A stretch of 64,000 bases of DNA from Anomaloglossus baeobatrachus (lineage: Eukaryota; Chordata; Amphibia; Anura; Aromobatidae): contig NC_134360.1 in NCBI RefSeq assembly GCF_048569485.1, positions 206,011,953 through 206,075,952 of the forward strand, given 5' to 3'. The notes below the pieces were generated by a model. It saw only the letters and a program-made list of their open reading frames with translations, made no database searches and was not told where the DNA came from. Each line of letters begins with the position of its first letter. Within the stretch, counting starts at the first letter, position 1. The translations under genes were made by a program, and so were the position numbers. This document shows positions 58,668-64,000 of this stretch, piece after piece.

Positions 58668-59227
58668 AGGCCGGTTTACACGAAACAACATCGCTAACGA
58701 GATATCGCTGGGGGTCACGGAATTAGTGATGCACATCTGGCCTCGTTAGCGACATTGTTGCGTGTGAAACGTATGAGCAACCGCTAACGATCAAAAATAC
58801 TCACCTAATCGTTGATCGTTGACACGTCGTTCATTTTCAAAATATCGTTGCTCGTTCTGGATGCAGGTTGTTCGTCATTCCTGAGGCAGCACACATCGCT
58901 ATGTGTGACACCCCAGGAACGACGAACAACACCGTACCTGCGTCCTCCGGCAATGAGGTGGGCATGTCTTTCATGCGGCTGCTCTCTGCCCCTCCGCTTC
59001 TATAGGACGCCTGCCGTGTGACGTCGCTGTGACTCCGCACGAACCGCCCCCTTAGAAAAGAGGCTGTTCGCCGGCCACAGCGACGTCGCTGGGAAGGTAA
59101 GTACTTGTGACGGGTAATAGCGATATTGTGCGCCACAGGCAGCGATTTGCCCGTGACGCACAAACGACGGGGGCGGGTACGATCGATCGTGAAATCGCAC
59201 AATCGGTCGTCTCGTGTAAAGCAGGCA
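58668..59227. mobile_element. GC-core MITE, copy 11
   Basis: The ends are AGGCCGGTTTACAC and GTGTAAAGCAGGCA. The flanks are TAA and TCA (one change). The core is present but its box reads GGGGCAGAG, one change from the common form. Confidence 0.72.
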
Positions 59228-59451
59228 TCAGGCTCAATAACTGAGCAATGTAGCTATAAATCAAATACTTGTGTGAGATAAACACTTACTAGGAAGCTGC
59301 AGAAATCTGTATTCTTCTGCTTCCTCCTCCTCTTCCCTTTCCACTTTCCATAAACTTCATTAAGCAGCCGTAAAGTGAAATTTCAGTGATCTGGTAGGCC
59401 ATCTTGTTTTAACCAAGACAATTTTTTTTCTTCAGAGTAAATTATGAGTTC
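59228..59451. other. Intronic sequence, nothing recognised
   Basis: Short spacer with a CT-rich run; nothing recognised. Confidence 0.3.
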
Positions 59452-59456
59452 AGGAG

Positions 59457-60102
59457 TGTGCCAAGCCAGTGACAAGGGGACTACGAATGAGTAGGGCAAC
59501 AAGCAGGTACAAGAGGGTAATGTAATGCCAGGGGAGGGGAGGACCCCCAGTGAGCAACACAACACAAAGGGTACACCAGGGAAACGATACAACTGTGGAT
59601 CCTGGTGACAGAGAGAGGGGAATGGGGTCACCTTCTAACACTCACCTGAGGCTGTTCCCTGCGCTCCCTAATATCCTTAGACTGGTCCTACCCCTCGAAC
59701 GCTGATCACGTGCCTAGGCCTTTGCTGGTCTGAACTCACCCCAACTAGTGAAGGCCAGAGAGACATTAGTACAATAAGACAACACAAAGTAGGTAAGACA
59801 AAGGGGTAGGGGAAGACACAACAAAAAGCGCTTCTTAGATTCTTCCATAGGAAACTTCACAGCTGCAATACTAATAACACCACAGCTATGCAGCAACAAA
59901 CTCCTTTAACATGGTCAGCATAGGAATGAGCTATAAACGGCATAGGGAGGAGTGACGAGCGAATATTTATAACAGAATGGAGTGGCTGCAGCTGAGGTTA
60001 CAAATACGATCCATCTCAGAGTATAGGATGAACAGACACTAAAGCGGAATTGCGATCCACAATGCACTGTGACCTTCTGATCCAACATTCCTCCTCGTGA
60101 CA
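59457..60102 (-). mobile_element. Solo LTR (fossil), 646 bp, minus strand
   Basis: On the minus strand it begins TGTCACGAGGAGG and ends GGCTTGGCACA. A perfect 5-bp duplication AGGAG flanks it (59452-59456, 60103-60107). Relatives are at 39117-39786 and 21418-21880. No internal region. Confidence 0.75.
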
Positions 60103-60107
60103 AGGAG

Positions 60108-61007
60108 GTGGAGAGGATTAGAAAAAGTGGATCATAAAATATATTACAAAGTTTCTTATATTTGCATATACTCTTGACTTATGTAATGTTTGCTGACACA
60201 ACAGTGACCAATTAAAGCAAAATCCCTTTTACCCTGGTTGAAACTGTCAGTAAGCAGTGTGTTACCAGGTCATTTATCTTCAGTTGGGTTACGTTCATAT
60301 TGCAGATCCAGATGTTTATGAGGGTTGCAGTCTTTCAGCAGTAGCCAGCTTACTAGGCAAGGACTGAAGGACTACACGCTTAATTACTGTTTGCTATAGA
60401 GCTTGTAAGCACTTCTTTTAAACTGACCGGAGTACTGGAGTGTCAGTCCCGCTGTGTTCCTCTGATGCTGCAGAGGCAGCAATTTCTCTGTTTGCAGCAT
60501 CAGAGAATGCACCGTTTGTTCCACTGTAGCTCAGCTCCCATCAAAGTGAATAGATCATCAATATCCAAGTCCCAGACAACCCCTTTTATAGTATATTAAA
60601 GGGCCACCAAACAACTAATCACTATTATTGCTCATTAAATCCTCCATTCTTTAATGACAATGAATGATATAACTTTGATCAAACTGTCCCAGTCTATACA
60701 GCAAAGCTGAAAAGTGAGCTGATTAATAAATGACGTGTACCTATGGAGTGTTTTCCAGTTTTCAGTGTGAAAATATTATGACATGCATCTATGAATGTAG
60801 TCCGAACTGTGAATCAATCATGAATGCACCTACTTCCTGCAAGCAGGACGCCGATGGCAGGGGAGGGGTGCACTACCTCTAAAATTTACCATCAGATGGC
60901 TTTGATTGAGTGATCACTCCTGTCTGTGTACTCTATGATATGCTGTTTTTTTTTCCCAGAGGTTAGTGATCAGTGCAACCATATTGCAGTTTTTTTTAGT
61001 ATAGAAA
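60108..61007. other. Intronic sequence with a partial T2-like end
   Basis: A CAGACAACCCCTTTTATAG word near 60573-60592 resembles a T2-type terminus. A small hairpin (CTGATGCTGC / GCAGCATCAG) lies at 60462-60508. Otherwise nothing recognised. Confidence 0.4.
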
Positions 61008-61902
61008 TTAAAGGAAACCTATCACCAGTTTTGGTGACTATAAGCTGCGGCCATCACCAGTGGGCTCTTATATACCGCATTCTAGTATACTGTGTATATA
61101 AGAGCCCAGGCCGCTTTGTAACGTAAGAAACACTTTTATAATACTCACCTGCATGGTGGTCCGGTCTAATGGGTGTCACTGCTCTCCGGTCCGGCGCCTC
61201 CTCTCTCCGTGCTCCTTTTACTCAGCCTAGTGTGGCTGATGCATCTATGTCATCCACATAGGCTGACATTGCGGTACTGCGCAGGCGCACTTTGATCTAG
61301 ATAAAAAGAGAATAATATCAGTTCACCACATAGACGTCTCCTCACAGCTGCCAACGTGAGTATGTAGAAACAATGCACGGATCCTGTGGCTGGTATCCAC
61401 GTAGAAGCACATTTGGCCACGTTTTAATTTTTTTCACTATTGTGTTTTTAACGTTATGGAATGAAGCAAGAAGTTTATTTTACCAGTGCTGGATTCAAAC
61501 TCCTTTTTTCCTGCACTTTGATCTGCCCTGCTGAGGACAGATTAAATTACTGTAATGCGCAGGCGTGAGGAATGGTTAAAGACCGCCCGCGCATGCGCAC
61601 TACAATACTTTGATCTGCCTTGAATTGGGCAGATCAGAGTGCACCTGCACAGGATCTCAATGCCGGCTAGTGTGCTCCACAGAAGAAGGATGGAGATCAC
61701 TGCAGAGAGGAGGCACCCGACCGGAGAGCAGCGACACCCATCGGACCGGACCATCCCTTAGGGGAGTATTATAAAAGTGCTTTTTACGTTCTATAAAGCG
61801 GCCTGGGCTCTAATATGCGGTATTCTGGAATGCTGTATATAAGGACTCACTGATGGTGGCTCCAGCTCATAGTTGCCAAATCTGGTGACAGGTTCCCTTT
61901 AA
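61008..61902. mobile_element. T2-type MITE with a retroposed insert
   Basis: TTAAAGGAAACCTATCACCA on the left and TGGTGACAGGTTCCCTTTAA on the right, with TTAA on both ends, match the element at 42841-43393. GGGCTCTTATAT words recur in both. The middle carries the insert 61299-61512. Confidence 0.85.
61299..61512 (-). mobile_element. SINE-like or truncated-LINE insert with 12-bp duplication
   Basis: GCACTTTGATCT occurs at 61287-61298 and 61513-61524, bracketing 214 bp. The length of the duplication points to LINE-type retroposition. In minus orientation it opens with AGGAAAAAAGGAGTTTGAAT. No recognised family; strand is a guess. Confidence 0.6.
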
Positions 61903-63009
<1,107 letters not shown>

Positions 63010-63012
63010 TTA

Positions 63013-63582
63013 AGGGTGCTTTACACGCTGCGACATCGCTAACGATATATCGTCGGGGTCACATCGTTAGTGACGCACATCCGGAGTCGTTAGCGACATT
63101 GCAGTGTGTGACACCAAGGAGCGACAATCAACGCTCGCAAAAACGTCAAAAATCATTGATCGTTGACACGTTGCTCCTTTTCATAATATCGTTGGTGGTG
63201 CATGCCGCTGGTTGTTCCTCGTTTCTGCGGCAGCACACATCGCTATGTGTGACACCGCAGGAACGACGAACATCTCCTTACCTGCGTCCACCGGCAATGA
63301 GGAAGGAAGTAGGTGGGCGGCATGTTCCGGCCGCTCATCTCCGCCCCTCCTCTGCTATTGGACGGCTGCCGTGTGATGTCGCTGTGACGCTGCACGAACC
63401 GCCCCCTTAGAAAGGAGGTGGATCGCCGGCCACAGAAACGTCGCAGGGAAGGTAAGTTCGTGTGACGGGTGTTAACGAAGTTGTGCGCCACGGGCAGCGA
63501 TTTGCCCATGACGCACAACCGACGGGGGTGGGTACGCTCGCTAGCTATATCGGTAACGATATCGCAGCGTGTAAAGTGGGCT
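63013..63582. mobile_element. GC-core MITE, copy 12
   Basis: The ends are AGGGTGCTTTACAC and GTGTAAAGTGGGCT, with TTA on both sides (63010-63012, 63583-63585). The core includes the complement of GGGGCGGAG. It is very similar to 8759-9329, in the same orientation. Confidence 0.82.
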
Positions 63583-63599
63583 TTAGAGTTGAAAAGTGA

Positions 63600-63792
63600 A
63601 TGGGCTCTCACATACAAATCTGCATCTCAGTCAGGTCCCTCTGTATTCTACAGCAGTTGGCTCCCCCTGGTGACTGGAAGCAGTATCACTTGAGTCATAC
63701 TGGTATCCAATCCATTTGTAAGAGCTGCAGTGCAATGCAGCTCGAACATTAAGGGACCTGACAGCAACAGAGATCTCTGTGTGAGAGCCCAT
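63600..63792. repeat. Fold-back MITE, about 193 bp
   Basis: TGGGCTCTCACA and TGTGAGAGCCCA, and TCAGGTCCCT and AGGGACCTGA, are inverted pairs with a body of about 140 bp. Target duplication not resolved. Confidence 0.7.
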
Positions 63793-64000
63793 CCACAATC
63801 AGCACTTGCCAACTGTAATTCTTTGGGGCCTGTTGATTGTATTTTTTGGGGGTTGGGGGGAGCTTTGTTTGCTTCTTTTGGGTGTTTCTACTTTTCTTGG
63901 GGCATTTCAGCTTTCTTTGATGAAGAGTCCTGCTATATTCTTTAACTTTTTTAGCTGCTTTTTAGCTGCTTATGGAACTGCAACTAGGGCTTATTTTTTG
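63793..64000. other. Intronic sequence to window end
   Basis: T-rich sequence. A GCTTTTTAGCTGCTT repeat and GGGCTTATTTTT at the very end hint at another dispersed repeat continuing beyond the window. Confidence 0.3.

Noticed and set aside
59383-59641. Minus-strand frame with hydrophobic runs as a membrane protein
   Set aside because: It overlaps the edge of an LTR, and relatives at 39117 and 21418 do not keep the frame.

Overview
The window is eukaryotic and comes from a vertebrate, most likely a frog or toad. The only host gene I recognise is SHISAL2A (FAM159A), a small one-pass membrane protein, on the + strand. Its first coding exon is at 23476-23657 and its second at 62145-62284. The junction is phase 2 with consensus splice sites. 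The second exon ends in phase 1, so at least one more exon lies beyond the window. The anuran assignment is inference. It rests on T2-type MITEs with TTAAAGG ends, many Tc1-like elements, L2-type LINE tails and very dense short DNA transposons, a mix I associate with frogs; no species is proposed. Layout: 1-23280 is upstream intergenic DNA, 23281-23475 is a likely promoter and 5' leader, and 23658-62144 is one intron of about 38.5 kb that is mostly transposable elements. From 62285 to the end is the next intron. No rRNA, tRNA, CRISPR array, or prokaryotic or organellar gene was seen. The commonest repeat is a family of 420-600 bp MITEs with 14-bp ends related to GGGCGGCTTTGCAC and 3-bp TTA or TAA target duplications, which points to PIF/Harbinger-like mobilisation. 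Twelve copies were found, and nine carry the same GC-rich core with an exact GGGGCGGAG box. Two lie side by side at one TTA target inside a Tc1-like element (24235-27011). A second class has TTAA targets and T2-like ends (28711-29348, 31260-31777, 38071-38862, 42841-43393, 61008-61902). Tc1/mariner copies include a near full-length one at 43591-45153. LINE remnants are L2-type (27460-29520, 57606-58251) and, less surely, L1-like (55100-57540). LTR fossils are numerous. A complete-looking element at 32039-36276 has 1,244-bp LTRs that differ at only about seven positions. Its diverged relative lies on the minus strand at 48510-51976. Both have a very short internal region, no visible pol, and a similar gag-like reading frame. 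At least five further LTRs stand alone with matching 5-bp target duplications. The 46-53 kb region is a four-layer nest: the LTR element lies in a TA-flanked MITE, which lies in a solo LTR, which lies in a fold-back repeat. Nothing here forms an operon or pathway: it is one host gene whose first intron has been enlarged by successive insertions. The most unusual items are the gag-only LTR family, the CpG-rich MITE family with its conserved core, a MITE whose body is a 36-bp palindromic minisatellite, and a 628-bp unit with repeated ends and a 15-bp target duplication.
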